Shown here piece by piece: positions 34,775 through 47,687 of a DNA stretch of 64,000 bases; positions within the stretch are counted from its first letter, which is position 1; each line of letters opens with the position of its first letter. The stretch comes from an uncultured Burkholderiales bacterium (GTDB taxonomy: Bacteria; Pseudomonadota; Gammaproteobacteria; Burkholderiales; Burkholderiaceae_C): positions 62,001-126,000 of the forward strand of contig CAIZHQ010000013.1 of assembly GCA_903932865.1 (NCBI GenBank). Direction: 5' to 3'. Under the pieces are notes generated by a model. The model did no database searches. It was not told the origin of the DNA and was given only the letters and a program-made list of their open reading frames with translations. Both the position numbers and the translations under genes were made by a program.

Positions 34775-34814
34775 AGAGGCCAAAAGCCTGTATCCCATCA
34801 GGCCCAGCTTAGGA

Positions 34815-34820
34815 TATAAT
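34815..34820 (+). promoter_or_regulatory. -10 box of a probable rpmF promoter
   Basis: A perfect TATAAT lies 95 bases upstream of the rpmF ATG, between yceD and rpmF. The -35 region is weak (TATCCC at 34791). It would drive rpmF and, past the leaky downstream hairpin, plsX and fab genes. Confidence 0.5.
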
Positions 34821-34914
34821 CAATGGCTTCGCCCAGTTATTCCGAGCGACACTCTCATCAACCAGAAGCTGCGTTTTCATTGGCGCGGACTCCACAAGCT
34901 TCCAAGGAGCCATC

Positions 34915-35097
34915 ATGGCCGTTCAGCAAAACAAAAAATCGCCCTCCAAGCGTGGTATGCACCGTTCGCACAATGCCTTGAATGTTCCAGGCATTGCTGT
35001 TGAACCCACAACAGGCGAAACTCACCTGCGTCACCACATCAGCCCGAACGGTTTTTACCGTGGCCGCCAAGTGCTGAAGAACAAGTCCGAAGCCTGA
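34915..35097 (+). CDS. rpmF: 50S ribosomal protein L32
   Basis: This 60-residue protein begins [19 protein letters not shown], the L32 signature, and ends in a basic tail. It lacks the zinc cysteines found in some L32 proteins, as expected for proteobacteria. It is located between yceD and plsX, the classical order. GGAG precedes the ATG. Confidence 0.96.
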   Translation: MAVQQNKKSPSKRGMHRSHNALNVPGIAVEPTTGETHLRHHISPNGFYRGRQVLKNKSEA

Positions 35098-35124
35098 TCG
35101 GCGTCAGCCCTCAAGCCTCAAGAG

Positions 35125-35166
35125 GCCCGGCGCTACTTTTTGAGTAGCTTCGGGCTTTTGTTTTTG
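35125..35166 (+). terminator. Intrinsic terminator/attenuator after rpmF
   Basis: GCCCG (35125-35129) and GCTACT (35132-35137) pair with AGTAGC (35143-35148) and CGGGC (35151-35155), followed by TTTTGTTTTTG. It lies between rpmF and plsX, so it probably reduces rather than blocks read-through, keeping ribosomal protein output above lipid enzyme output. Confidence 0.8.
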
Positions 35167-35209
35167 TGGCTTTTGCTCAGTATTGCCCGGTTTTCAGCCC
35201 AAGGATTCC

Positions 35210-36274
35210 ATGACCTCGCCCACCCCGATCACTCTGGCTGTCGATTGCATGGGCGGCGACCACGGCCCCCGCGTCACGCTGGCGGCCTGCCGACGTTTTC
35301 TGTCTACACACTCGGATGCCCGCCTCTTGTTGGTGGGCCGAGCAGAGGAACTCGCTGGTTTTGCCGATCCCCGGGTTGGGGTCGTGGTGGCCACCGAAGT
35401 GGTGGAGATGGACGACTCACTCGAAGTGGCTTTGCGCAAGAAAAAAGACTCTTCCATGCGTGTGGCCATTGAGCAGGTGCGTGATGGCAAGGCTGACGCC
35501 GCCGTCTCGGCGGGCAACACGGGCGCCTTGATGGCCATTGCCCGTTATGTACTCAAGACCATGGACGGGATTGACCGCCCTGCCATAGCGGGACAGATGC
35601 CCAACTTCAAGGGTGGCGGAACCACCATGCTTGATTTGGGCGCTAATGTGGATTGCTCGCCCGAGCATTTGCTTCAGTTTGCGGTCATGGGCTCAGCCTT
35701 GGTGTCTGTGCTGCAAAACAAGGACCAACCTTCGGTCGGCTTGTTGAATATTGGCGAAGAAGCCATAAAAGGAAATGAAATCATCAAAAAAACGGGTGAA
35801 TTGCTGCGTTCTGCAGGCAACTCCGGGGATTTGAATTTCCATGGCAATGTTGAGGGCAACGATATTTTCAAGGGCACGGTGGACATTGTGGTTTGTGATG
35901 GCTTTGTCGGTAACGTGGCACTGAAGGCGAGCGAAGGCTTGGCCACCATGATCGGTGGCTTTCTGAAAAATGAGTTCTCTCGCAACATTTTCACCAAAAT
36001 GGTTGCAATTTTGGCTTATCCGGTGTTATCAGCATTTAAAAATCGTGTTGACCACCGCCGTTACAACGGCGCAGCCTTGCTGGGTTTGCGTGGCCTGGTC
36101 TTCAAGAGCCACGGATCGGCAGACGAGATCGCTTTCGAGACGGCCCTGAACCGGGCTTATGATGCAGGCCGAAACCAATTGCTGGACCGCGTTCGTGAGC
36201 GCATCGCCCATGCCGCCCCTTTGTTGATGGGTGCGCAGGCCGAGCGGGCAGAACCAGTGGTCACACCCCTATGA
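35210..36274 (+). CDS. plsX: Phosphate acyltransferase PlsX
   Basis: This 354-residue enzyme converts acyl-ACP to acyl-phosphate for phospholipid synthesis. Motifs are [14 protein letters not shown] at the start, [12 protein letters not shown], and [21 protein letters not shown] 35210 is used because PlsX proteins begin shortly before the AVDCMGGD segment. It overlaps fabH by four bases. Confidence 0.95.
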   Translation: MTSPTPITLAVDCMGGDHGPRVTLAACRRFLSTHSDARLLLVGRAEELAGFADPRVGVVVATEVVEMDDSLEVALRKKKDSSMRVAIEQVRDGKADAAVSAGNTGALMAIARYVLKTMDGIDRPAIAGQMPNFKGGGTTMLDLGANVDCSPEHLLQFAVMGSALVSVLQNKDQPSVGLLNIGEEAIKGNEIIKKTGELLRSAGNSGDLNFHGNVEGNDIFKGTVDIVVCDGFVGNVALKASEGLATMIGGFLKNEFSRNIFTKMVAILAYPVLSAFKNRVDHRRYNGAALLGLRGLVFKSHGSADEIAFETALNRAYDAGRNQLLDRVRERIAHAAPLLMGAQAERAEPVVTPL

Positions 36275-37248
36275 GAATTTATTCACGCATCATTGGCACC
36301 GGCAGCTATCTGCCTGAGAAACGCTTGAGCAATGCCGATCTGGCCGCCGACCTTGCCTTGCAAGGGGTGGAAACTTCGGACGACTGGATCGTTGAGCGCA
36401 CGGGTATCCGTGCTCGGCATTTCGCTGCCGACCACCAAGGTTGCAGTGATCTGGCCACCGAAGCCGCTCACAAAGCTTTGCATGCTGCAGGCTTGTCAGC
36501 CAGCGACATCGACCTGATCATTGTGGCGACGTCCACACCCGACATGGTGTTCCCCTCCGTGGCGACCATGGTCCAAAACAAACTGGGCACCGCAGGCTGT
36601 CCAGCGTTTGACGTTCAAGCCGTATGCACCGGCTTCATTTATGCACTCTCGGTGGCTGATGCCATGATCCAGAACGGGTCGGCGAAGCGGGCGCTGGTCA
36701 TTGGCGCAGAAGTTTTCAGCCGCATCTTGGACTTCAAAGACAGAACCACTTGTGTGTTGTTCGGTGACGGTGCAGGCGCGGTTGTGCTCGAAGCGTCAGA
36801 ACAGCCCGGCGTTTTGGCCACCGACTTGCACGCTGACGGCAAATACAAAGATATTTTGTGCGTACCAGGGCACGTTAATCGGGGCGGCATTCTGGGCGAT
36901 CCTGTGCTCAAGATGGACGGCCAGGCCGTCTTCAAATTGGCGGTGGGCGTGCTCGAAGACACGGCCCGCGCCAGCCTGGCCAAGGCCAACTTGACCGAAG
37001 CCGACATTGACTGGTTGATCCCGCACCAAGCCAACATCCGCATCATGCAAAGCACCGCCAAAAAGCTCAAGATGAGCGCTGACAAAGTGGTGGTGACGGT
37101 GGACCAGCATGGCAACACCTCGGCCGCTTCGATCCCGCTGGCGCTGGATGCTGCTGTGCGCGACGGACGCATCCAGCGTGGCCAGACCCTCATGCTCGAA
37201 GGTGTGGGCGGTGGCTTCACCTGGGGCTCGGTCCTTTTGCGTTATTGA
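36271..37248 (+). CDS. fabH: 3-oxoacyl-ACP synthase III
   Basis: This 325-residue enzyme condenses acetyl-CoA with malonyl-ACP to start fatty acid synthesis. The triad is Cys119 (AVCTGF), His252 (PHQANIRI) and Asn282 (GNTSAAS). The length and [15 protein letters not shown] ending are typical. It is translationally coupled to plsX. Confidence 0.96.
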   Translation: MRIYSRIIGTGSYLPEKRLSNADLAADLALQGVETSDDWIVERTGIRARHFAADHQGCSDLATEAAHKALHAAGLSASDIDLIIVATSTPDMVFPSVATMVQNKLGTAGCPAFDVQAVCTGFIYALSVADAMIQNGSAKRALVIGAEVFSRILDFKDRTTCVLFGDGAGAVVLEASEQPGVLATDLHADGKYKDILCVPGHVNRGGILGDPVLKMDGQAVFKLAVGVLEDTARASLAKANLTEADIDWLIPHQANIRIMQSTAKKLKMSADKVVVTVDQHGNTSAASIPLALDAAVRDGRIQRGQTLMLEGVGGGFTWGSVLLRY

Positions 37249-37339
37249 TTTGCTGTTGATTTGACAGGCCCGGGTCAGAGATGCGTGGCACGCCCCATTT
37301 CACGATCTCGGATTCTTCGCGGATACCCAAAATTTGAAC

Positions 37340-38286
37340 ATGACCTCATTCGCTTTTGTTTTTCCCGGTCAGGGCTCCCAATCGGTGGGCATGTTGGACG
37401 CTTGGGGTGACCACCCTGTGGTGCACGAAACCCTCAAAGAAGCTTCTGACGCTTTGGGCGAAGACGTGGCCCAGCTCATCCATGAAGGCCCCAAAGAAGC
37501 GTTGGCCATGACCACCAACACCCAACCGGTGATGCTGGTGTCGGCGGTGGCGGCTTACCGCGCTTGGCTGGCCGAAGGCGGCACCAAGCCGTCGGTGGTG
37601 GCCGGTCATTCATTGGGTGAGTACAGCGCCTTGGTGGCTTCAGGTGTGCTGACGCTGGCGCAAGCTGCCCCCTTGGTGCGCCTGCGCGCCGCTGCCATGC
37701 AAGAAGCTGTGCCCGTGGGCGTGGGTGCCATGGCCGCGATTTTAGGTTTGGCTTCGGACAAAGTCATCGCCGGCTGCCGGGAGGCGCAAGCCACTTTCTC
37801 GCCAGGCAGCACCGAAGTGGTGGCGGCTGCGAACTTCAACGACGCGGCGCAAACCGTGATCGCCGGCAGCAAAGCTGCCGTGGACAAAGCCTGCGAAGTG
37901 CTCAAAGGCATGGGCGCCAAGCGCGCGCTGATCTTGCCCGTGTCGGCCCCGTTCCACTCGATTCTGATGAAGCCTGCAGCCGAAAAGCTTCGTGAAAAGC
38001 TGGCCACCTTGGCCTTGGGTGTGCCGCAAATTCCAGTACTCAACAACATTGATGTGGCCATCGAAACCGACGCGGACCGCATCCGAGACGCGCTGTACCG
38101 GCAGGCCTTTGGCCCGGTGCGCTGGGTGGAGTGCGTGCAGGCCATCAGGGCCCGTGGCGTCAAAACCGTGGTCGAGTGCGGTCCTGGCAAAGTGCTGGCG
38201 GGCATGATCAAGCGCATTGACGCTGAATTGAACGGCGTGGCGCTTTACGACCCTGCGACTTTGGCTGAAGTGAAAGGAATCCTGGC

Positions 38287-38290
<4 letters not shown>
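37340..38290 (+). CDS. fabD: Malonyl-CoA:ACP transacylase
   Basis: This 316-residue enzyme loads malonyl onto ACP. FVFPGQGSQSVGML opens the protein, and Ser91 sits in GHSLGEY. The ATG at 37340 is used instead of a TTG two codons earlier. It overlaps fabG by four bases. A 91-base gap from fabH contains TTGACA at 37261 but no matching -10. Confidence 0.95.
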
Positions 38291-39329
<1,039 letters not shown>

Positions 39330-39335
39330 TCGACG

Positions 39336-40580
39336 ATGACCCGGCGCCGAGTTGTAGTCACGGGTTTGGGATGCATCAGCCCCGTGGGCAACACGGTGTC
39401 TGAGGCATGGTCCAACCTGATCGCCGGTCAATCCGGCATTGGTCCCATCACCCGATTTGACGCGACAGCCATGTCGTGCCGGATCGCCGGTGAAATCAAA
39501 AACTTTGACCTCGAGTCCTATATCTCCGCCAAAGAGGCGCGGACGATGGACAAATTTATCCATTACGGCATTGCTGCAGCGGCTCAGGCCATTGAAGATG
39601 CTGGTTTGCCCTCAGGCGACGCGCTGGGTGAAGAAGAGGCTTGCCGCACGGGTGTTGTGATTGGTTCGGGCATTGGCGGCTTGCCGCTGATTGAAGAAAC
39701 CCACATCGAGTACGTGGCGCGTGGCGCGCGCCGCATCTCTCCATTTTTTGTACCGGCCTCAATCATCAACATGATTTCTGGACATGTGTCGATGCGCCAT
39801 GGCTTCAAGGGCCCCAACCTGGCTGTTGTGACTGCGTGCACCACAGGCTTGCACAGCATTGGCGAAGCCGGTCGCTTGATCGAATACGGCGATGCCGACG
39901 TGATGATCGCTGGCGGTTCTGAAGGCACTGTGTCGCCGCTGGGTGTGGGAGGCTTTGCCGCCATGCGCGCCTTGTCGACCCGCAACGACGACCCTGCAGC
40001 GGCATCGCGCCCCTGGGACAAAGACCGCGATGGTTTTGTGCTGGGCGAAGGCGCGGGTGTGATGGTGCTTGAAGAGTACGAACACGCCAAGGCCCGTGGC
40101 GCAAAAATTTACGCCGAGCTGTCAGGTTACGGCATGAGTGCTGACGCTGGTCATATGACAGCACCCAGCATGGACGGCCCCCGCCGCGCCATGATCAACG
40201 CCATGCGCAACGCTGGCATCAATCCGGACCAGATCGATTACTTGAACGCACACGGCACCTCCACGCCATTGGGGGACATCAATGAAACCAATGCCATCAA
40301 GGCGGCTTTGGGTGCCCACGCTTACAAAACCGTGGTCAGCTCCACCAAGTCCATGACCGGTCACCTGTTGGGTGGTGCGGGGGGCATCGAGAGCGTGTTC
40401 ACTGTGCTGGCGATGCACCACCAAAAAGTGCCGCCGACCATCAACCTGGTCAACCCCGACCCGGAATGCGACCTAGACTATTGTGCCAACACGGCACGCG
40501 ATCTCAAAATCGATGTGGCCTTGAAAAACAATTTTGGTTTTGGCGGCACCAACGGCTCTTTGGTGTTCAAACGCCTCTGA
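39336..40580 (+). CDS. fabF: 3-oxoacyl-ACP synthase II
   Basis: This 414-residue condensing enzyme elongates acyl-ACP. The nucleophile Cys168 is in [12 protein letters not shown], and the two His residues are in [11 protein letters not shown] and [13 protein letters not shown]. The protein ends in [17 protein letters not shown]. It starts seven bases after acpP. Confidence 0.96.
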   Translation: MTRRRVVVTGLGCISPVGNTVSEAWSNLIAGQSGIGPITRFDATAMSCRIAGEIKNFDLESYISAKEARTMDKFIHYGIAAAAQAIEDAGLPSGDALGEEEACRTGVVIGSGIGGLPLIEETHIEYVARGARRISPFFVPASIINMISGHVSMRHGFKGPNLAVVTACTTGLHSIGEAGRLIEYGDADVMIAGGSEGTVSPLGVGGFAAMRALSTRNDDPAAASRPWDKDRDGFVLGEGAGVMVLEEYEHAKARGAKIYAELSGYGMSADAGHMTAPSMDGPRRAMINAMRNAGINPDQIDYLNAHGTSTPLGDINETNAIKAALGAHAYKTVVSSTKSMTGHLLGGAGGIESVFTVLAMHHQKVPPTINLVNPDPECDLDYCANTARDLKIDVALKNNFGFGGTNGSLVFKRL

Positions 40581-40605
40581 CGGCCCTTCAGGCAAGGTTC
40601 AAGCC

Positions 40606-41100
40606 ATGTACAACGCCCCGCCTGTGGTTTACCCGGTGGGGCGTTTTGTTGCGGGCCGTATTTTGCTGGTGGCCGTCTGCGGGCTTTCGGCCGTGGGCAT
40701 GGTCAGCTGGCAAGTGCAAACGCTGGTCACCGGCCCCAAGTTGTGGGCCGGTTGGTGGATGTGGGCCACATGTGCTTTGTGTGCTGCGCTTTGGGCTCCC
40801 AGGCAAGCACTGACCCAGGGGCGTTTGGGTTGGAGCGGCGAAAGCTGGTTTTGGCAAGCCGATTCAGACACGGTCGAACCGACCCAAGCCGTTGCCGTCT
40901 CGGTGGGCCTGGACACCGGCCAAGGCCTGTTGTTGTGGGTGCAGCCGCTGGATGAGCAGGGCCGTGCACAGGGTCGACGGGCCAGCGCCTGGGTACAGGC
41001 GGGCGCGATGCCCTCAAAGTGGCACGGATTTAGATGCGCTGTATATTCGCGCCCGAAGACGGAGGTGCTGCCAGACGGGAGACTGCAAGAGCGTGTTTGA
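40606..41100 (+). CDS. Hypothetical inner-membrane protein, YgfX/CptA-like
   Basis: This 164-residue protein has two hydrophobic helices near the N-terminus (about residues 14-35 and 45-60). A soluble domain follows with LDTGQGLLLWVQPL and a later W-H-G-F-R segment. The layout resembles the small YgfX/CptA-type proteins and the gene usually found between fabF and rpoE in Burkholderiales. Function is unknown. Here degQ follows directly and the sigma-E genes are absent. Confidence 0.65.
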   Translation: MYNAPPVVYPVGRFVAGRILLVAVCGLSAVGMVSWQVQTLVTGPKLWAGWWMWATCALCAALWAPRQALTQGRLGWSGESWFWQADSDTVEPTQAVAVSVGLDTGQGLLLWVQPLDEQGRAQGRRASAWVQAGAMPSKWHGFRCAVYSRPKTEVLPDGRLQERV

Positions 41101-41179
41101 TGTGGCTTGAAATGGCCGTTTTCACCCACATCTGTCATGGCGCTGAAATCTGGTTTAAACCGACACAAGGAGGCTTTTT

Positions 41180-42646
41180 GTGCTGAACAAGAAATGGACG
41201 AGGACGGCCGCATCGGCCTGCATGGCCACTGCACTGCTGGCAGGATGGGCCATGGTGTCCACATCTGCAGCCTTGGCGCAAGCCCCAGCTGCCGTGGTGC
41301 GTGGTTTGCCCGACTTCACCGAATTGGTGGAACAGGTCGGGCCTTCGGTGGTGAACATCCGAACCCTTGAAAAAGTGCGCCCGAACACGCCCGGTGCTGG
41401 CGGACAGGACGAAGAAATGCAGGAGCTGTTTCGCCGCTTTTTTGGCGTGCCCATGCCCAATGCCCCACGCCAAGGTCCACGGCAAAACCGGCCCGATCAA
41501 GATGCCCAGCCCCGAGGCGTGGGTTCAGGTTTCATCTTGAGCGCTGACGGTTACATCATGACCAATGCACATGTGGTCGACGGGGCCGATGAGGTGATGG
41601 TGACCCTGACCGACAAACGCGAATTCAAGGCACGCATTGTGGGGGCCGACAAGCGCACCGATGTGGCGGTCGTCAAAATTCAGGCGACTGGACTGCCCGC
41701 CGTGAAAGTGGGCGACGTCAGCCGGCTGCGAGTGGGTGAGTGGGTCATGGCCATTGGGTCACCTTTTGGCCTAGAGAACACCGTCACGGCGGGTATTGTC
41801 AGCGCCAAGCAGCGCGATACCGGTGACTACTTGCCCTTCATTCAGACCGATGTGGCCATCAACCCCGGTAACTCGGGCGGCCCGTTGATCAACATGCGCG
41901 GTGAAGTGGTGGGCATCAACAGCCAGATTTACTCCCGCTCGGGAGGTTTCATGGGCATCTCGTTTGCCATTCCCATGGACGAGGCCATGCGGGTCAGTGA
42001 GCAGCTGCGGTCCTCGGGACGGGTGAGCCGTGGTCGCATTGGGGTACAAATTGCGCCAGTGACCAAAGAGGTGGCCGAGTCCATTGGTCTGGGCAAAGCG
42101 CAAGGCGTTCTGGTGCGCGGCGTTGAAGAAGGTTCGCCTGCCGAAAAAGCCGGCATCGAGGCGGGTGACATCATCACCCGTTTTGATGGCAAGCCCATTG
42201 AAAAACCCGCTGATTTACCGCGCGCGGTGGGCAACACGAAACCCGGAAGCCAAGTGGCGTTGACGGTGTTTCGCCGAGGTGCAACCCAGGACCTGAAGGT
42301 CACGGTCGCCGAAATCGAGCCAGAAAAAGTGGCTGCGGCCGCACCCGAAAAACAAGCCCCACCTGTCAAGATCGCCCACCTGGGCCTGAGCTTGAGTGAC
42401 TTGAGCGATGCCCAAAAGAAAGAAGCGCGTGTTCGTGCTGGTGTGCGGGTTGACGCCGCTGTGGATGCGGCAGCACGGGCAGGCATTCGCGAGGGCGACC
42501 TGATCCTGGCGGTGGCCAATACCGACGTCAGCTCGGTGCAGGTGTTTGAATCGCTGATGGCGCGCATCGACAAAACCCGGCCGGTCAGCGTACTGATTCG
42601 CCGGGGTGATGGGGCGCAGTACGTGCTGATTCGACCTGCTCCTTGA
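41180..42646 (+). CDS. degQ: Do-family periplasmic serine endopeptidase (DegQ/MucD-like)
   Basis: This 488-residue protein has a signal peptide ending in SAALAQ. The trypsin-like triad is His131 (NAHVVD), Asp161 (KRTDVAVV) and Ser232 (NPGNSGGPL), followed by two PDZ domains. It degrades misfolded periplasmic proteins. The GTG start follows a strong AAGGAGG site. In related genomes it is the last gene of the rpoE-rseA-rseB-mucD operon. Confidence 0.93.
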   Translation: MLNKKWTRTAASACMATALLAGWAMVSTSAALAQAPAAVVRGLPDFTELVEQVGPSVVNIRTLEKVRPNTPGAGGQDEEMQELFRRFFGVPMPNAPRQGPRQNRPDQDAQPRGVGSGFILSADGYIMTNAHVVDGADEVMVTLTDKREFKARIVGADKRTDVAVVKIQATGLPAVKVGDVSRLRVGEWVMAIGSPFGLENTVTAGIVSAKQRDTGDYLPFIQTDVAINPGNSGGPLINMRGEVVGINSQIYSRSGGFMGISFAIPMDEAMRVSEQLRSSGRVSRGRIGVQIAPVTKEVAESIGLGKAQGVLVRGVEEGSPAEKAGIEAGDIITRFDGKPIEKPADLPRAVGNTKPGSQVALTVFRRGATQDLKVTVAEIEPEKVAAAAPEKQAPPVKIAHLGLSLSDLSDAQKKEARVRAGVRVDAAVDAAARAGIREGDLILAVANTDVSSVQVFESLMARIDKTRPVSVLIRRGDGAQYVLIRPAP

Positions 42647-42663
42647 GGGTCTGCAAGCCTGGC

Positions 42664-42700
42664 AACCCTGAAACCCCTGTGGTTTTGGGGTTGTTGGGTT
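42664..42700 (+). terminator. Hairpin after degQ
   Basis: AACCC (42664-42668) and AACCCC (42672-42677) pair with GGGGTT (42687-42692) and GGGTT (42696-42700). The T-run is weak (ATTTTT at 42709), so termination efficiency is uncertain. Confidence 0.5.
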
Positions 42701-42770
42701 CAAGCGTCATTTTTGAGGGGGATGGGGCGGCCTTCGAAAATATTTATGAAGTTCGTATTCGCTAACATGT

Positions 42771-42800
42771 TTGGGGCCTCATGCCTAATTTGGATAAAAT
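42771..42800 (+). promoter_or_regulatory. Candidate promoter upstream of lepA
   Basis: TTGGGG (42771-42776) and TAAAAT (42795-42800) are separated by 18 bases. A transcript from here would cross the palindrome and DnaA-like sites and meet the terminator at 43064-43099. Confidence 0.4.
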
Positions 42801-42927
42801 CAGCTGTCTTGAACCTTCATTCATGGCATTTAGAGCAGGTCTTGATTCACCATGCGGGATTTGCCGCATGTGTCCACCGATGATCCACAGACAGCCCACA
42901 AGTTGTTCACCCGCTTGCAGCGCGTAC

Positions 42928-42936
42928 TGTGGATAA
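42928..42936 (-). promoter_or_regulatory. Perfect DnaA box (TTATCCACA on minus strand)
   Basis: TGTGGATAA on the plus strand is the exact complement of the consensus DnaA nonamer. Two copies of the one-mismatch form TGATCCACA lie at 42881-42889 and 43109-43117. Replication genes are absent, so a regulatory or titration site is more likely than an origin. Confidence 0.4.
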
Positions 42937-43063
42937 GCTGTTGATAAGTTTCATGTTGCATAGCAGCAACGACCTGTCTAACCCGTTAGCGGGGCTGTGC
43001 GGTTGGGCCAATTTGCCTACAATGAAGTCCCAACTATCGCAGTTGCCATTGATTGTTGGTTCA

Positions 43064-43099
43064 GGGCGCGTCACCACCAGACGCGCCCTTTTTTCTTTT
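43064..43099 (+). terminator. Strong intrinsic terminator upstream of lepA
   Basis: GGGCGCGTC (43064-43072) pairs perfectly with GACGCGCCC (43080-43088) around a seven-base loop, followed by TTTTTTCTTTT. It ends 40 bases before the lepA ATG, so it must either end a separate small transcript or attenuate lepA-lepB expression. Confidence 0.88.
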
Positions 43100-43138
43100 A
43101 CGGATCCTTGATCCACAAATACTTGCAGACGTTGTTTG

Positions 43139-44946
<1,808 letters not shown>

Positions 44947-44947
<1 letters not shown>

Positions 44948-45912
44948 TGCAACTCATCACGTCGATGGTTTTGGCCGCTTTTGTCGGCTATGCTGGTTCT
45001 TGGTATCTGGGCTTTCTCGAGGGCAACTTTGCGCTGCTCCTGCTTTTGGCCACCGTGGTGACGGGCATTTATTGGCTGGCTGAGCGCTTCGTGTTCTTGC
45101 CGCAACGCCAAAAAGCGGTGGCGCAACTCGAAGCCGAAACGGCCCAGCGCCGAGCCGAGTTGACCAAAATGGGCATCGACAAGGTGGACACCGACATCCG
45201 CGAGTCCAGCGAAAAGCTGCTCATGCAGCCTTGGTGGCTGGACTGGACCGCCGGGCTGTTTCCGGTGATCGTGGTGGTGTTTGTGCTGCGCTCGTTCTTG
45301 TTCGAGCCCTTCAAGATCCCCTCGGGCTCCATGATCCCGACGCTGCACATTGGCGACCTGATCTTGGTGAACAAATTCCATTACGGCATCCGCCTGCCGG
45401 TGGCCAACACCAAGGTGACCGAGGGCGCGCCCGTGCAGCGCGGCGATGTGATGGTTTTCCGCTACCCGCCCAAACCCAGCGTGGACTACATCAAACGCGT
45501 GGTCGGATTGCCCGGTGATGAAGTCGCTTACTTGAACAAAAGTCTGACGATCAACGGCAAAGCCGTGCCTACCGAAGTGCTGCCTGACTTTTTCGACGAG
45601 TCCACCATGCGCTACCACAAGCACCGCCGTGAAAGCCTTGGGGCCAAACCGCACCAAACGCTGCAGGACGATGACCGTCCGGCCTTTGTGCCCGGAGCTG
45701 ACCAGTTCAAGGGCCGTGAAAACTGCAACTACACCGTCGAAGGCGTGACTTGCAAGGTGCCTGCTGGCCACTACTTCATGATGGGTGACAACCGAGACAA
45801 TTCACTCGATTCGCGCTACTTTGGTTTTGTGCCCGACGCCAACATCGTGGGCAAAGCGTTTTTTGTGTGGATGAACTTCGGTAACCTCCAGCGCATCGGC
45901 GCTTTCGACTGA
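44947..45912 (+). CDS. lepB: Signal peptidase I
   Basis: This 321-residue membrane protease removes signal peptides from Sec and Tat substrates. It has two N-terminal membrane helices and a third before the catalytic part. The nucleophile Ser128 lies in [10 protein letters not shown] and Lys183 in [26 protein letters not shown] is the box E motif. It is coupled to lepA. Confidence 0.95.
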
Positions 45913-45919
45913 GGTGGGC

Positions 45920-46612
45920 GTGGCCAATTCCCCTGCTTTGTCCGAATTGCAAGTCCGCCTGGGTTACGCCTTTCGCCAGAACGGTTTGCTGCAGCAAGCG
46001 GTCACGCACCGCAGTTTCAGCGCGGACCACAATGAGCGCCTGGAGTTTCTGGGCGATTCGGTGCTGAACCTCTCGGTTGCGCACCTGCTTTACGCCCAAC
46101 TGGCCAATTTGCCTGAAGGCGATTTGTCGCGGGTGCGGGCCAATTTGGTTAAGCAGGACACTTTGCACCAATTGGCCAAAAATCTGGATTTGCCCGCTGT
46201 GATGCGCTTGGGCGAGGGCGAGATGCGCTCCGGCGGTCAAAACCGCCCGTCCATCCTGGCTGACGCGTTGGAAGCCATCATCGGCGCGGTTTACTTGGAT
46301 GGCGGCTACAAGGACGCACAAGCCTTGGTCGAGCGCTTGTTTGCCCAAGTCGACATCAAACCCGACATGCCAGCCGTGGGCAAAGACCCCAAGACCGAAT
46401 TGCAAGAGTGGCTGCAAGGGCGCAAGTTGGCCTTGCCCAAATACACCGTGGTCGGCACCTCTGGTGCGGCGCATCGGCAACAGTTCGAGGTCTCGTGCGA
46501 AGTGACCGAATTGCGCCAAACCCAACAAGGCTCGGGCGCATCGCGTCGCGCCGCCGAACAAGCAGCGGCTGCCGCCATGCTGCTCACCTTGAAATCCGAA
46601 AGCGCCGCATGA
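45920..46612 (+). CDS. rnc: Ribonuclease III
   Basis: This 230-residue enzyme has the RNase III signature [17 protein letters not shown] and the second metal site [15 protein letters not shown], then a C-terminal double-stranded RNA-binding domain. It processes rRNA precursors and structured mRNAs. GTG 45920 is chosen because GAGG lies five bases upstream; GTG 45914 is possible. It overlaps era by four bases. Confidence 0.95.
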   Translation: MANSPALSELQVRLGYAFRQNGLLQQAVTHRSFSADHNERLEFLGDSVLNLSVAHLLYAQLANLPEGDLSRVRANLVKQDTLHQLAKNLDLPAVMRLGEGEMRSGGQNRPSILADALEAIIGAVYLDGGYKDAQALVERLFAQVDIKPDMPAVGKDPKTELQEWLQGRKLALPKYTVVGTSGAAHRQQFEVSCEVTELRQTQQGSGASRRAAEQAAAAAMLLTLKSESAA

Positions 46613-47676
46613 GCACCGATAAGAAAAGTCCCGAAATTGAACGCACGCCGCAAGAGCAAACCCTGCGCCGCCCCGTTCAAATCGCGGGCGTGACCATTCA
46701 GCCTCGATCCTCTGCTGAAAACGCCTCCGAAGACGCTGCGTTGCCCCCGGTCGCCGCTGTCCCCACGCCTGCGCCGGTGGACGGTCAGCGCTGCGGCCTG
46801 GTGGCCATTGTGGGCAAGCCCAACGTGGGCAAGTCCACTTTGCTTAACGCTTTGGTGGGTCAAAAGATCAGCATCACCTCGCGCAAGGCGCAAACCACGC
46901 GCCACCGCATCACCGGCATCCGCACCCAGGGCGCAGCCCAGTACGTGTTTGTGGACACCCCCGGTTTCCAGACCATCCACGGCACCGCGCTCAACAAGTC
47001 GCTCAACAAAACCGTGGTCGGCGCCGTGAGCGATGTGGACTTGGTGTTGTTCGTGGTCGAGGCGGGCAGCTTCACCACAGCCGACGCCAAAGTGCTGGCG
47101 CTGCTCAAGCCTGGTATTCCTGTTTTGCTGGTGGCCAACAAACTGGACAACGTGCACCGCCGTGGCGACATCGCGCCTTGGCTTCAAAGCATGCAAGAGC
47201 GCCATGCCTTCACCGAATTCGTGCCCATGTCGGCCAAGCAGCCCAAGGACATCGAGCGCCTGCTGGGTATTTGCGAAAAATACCTTCCAGAGCAGCCTTG
47301 GTGGCATGCCGAAGACGAACTCACCGACCGCAGCGAGAAGTTCCTGGCCAGTGAAATGGTGCGTGAAAAGCTCTTCCGATTGACCGGTGATGAGCTGCCT
47401 TACACCTCCACCGTGGTGATCGACAAGTTCGAAGAAGAAGCCGGTCGTACCGCCAAACGCATGCTGCGCATTGCCGCCACCATCGTGGTCGAGCGTGAAG
47501 GACACAAGGCCATGGTGATCGGTGACAAGGGCGAAAAGCTCAAGCGCATCGGCACCGAAACCCGTGTTGAGCTGGAAAAGCTGCTGGACGCCAAGGTGTT
47601 CATCGAGTTGTGGGTGAAAGTGCGTTCGGGCTGGGCCGACGACGAAGCCCGCGTGCGCAGCTTCGGCTACGAGTAA
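46609..47676 (+). CDS. era: GTPase Era
   Basis: This 355-residue protein has a GTPase domain ([14 protein letters not shown] from about residue 69, DTPGFQ, NKLD) and a C-terminal KH domain ([15 protein letters not shown]). It binds the 3' end of 16S rRNA in small-subunit assembly. Residues 1-60 form a Pro/Ala/Glu-rich extension not found in the usual ~300-residue Era. The ATGA overlap with rnc makes this start likely. Confidence 0.94.
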   Translation: MSTDKKSPEIERTPQEQTLRRPVQIAGVTIQPRSSAENASEDAALPPVAAVPTPAPVDGQRCGLVAIVGKPNVGKSTLLNALVGQKISITSRKAQTTRHRITGIRTQGAAQYVFVDTPGFQTIHGTALNKSLNKTVVGAVSDVDLVLFVVEAGSFTTADAKVLALLKPGIPVLLVANKLDNVHRRGDIAPWLQSMQERHAFTEFVPMSAKQPKDIERLLGICEKYLPEQPWWHAEDELTDRSEKFLASEMVREKLFRLTGDELPYTSTVVIDKFEEEAGRTAKRMLRIAATIVVEREGHKAMVIGDKGEKLKRIGTETRVELEKLLDAKVFIELWVKVRSGWADDEARVRSFGYE

Positions 47677-47687
47677 TTCCATCGCCA

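Larger units (their letters stand above)
42647..43138 (+). other. 492-base gap between degQ and lepA with promoter-, DnaA-box- and terminator-like sequences
   Basis: No coding frame is convincing. The gap contains a terminator-like hairpin after degQ, a plausible promoter at 42771-42800, a palindrome CATGCGG/CCGCATG at 42851-42870, DnaA-box-like nonamers, and a strong intrinsic terminator ending 40 bases before lepA. This combination suggests an untranslated transcript or an attenuated lepA leader. Confidence 0.55.

Noticed and set aside
37261..37266. TTGACA upstream of fabD as a promoter
   Set aside because: No acceptable -10 lies 16-18 bases downstream.
42881..43117. Replication origin
   Set aside because: Only one perfect DnaA box, no dnaA/dnaN/gidA genes and no AT-rich unwinding region with repeats.
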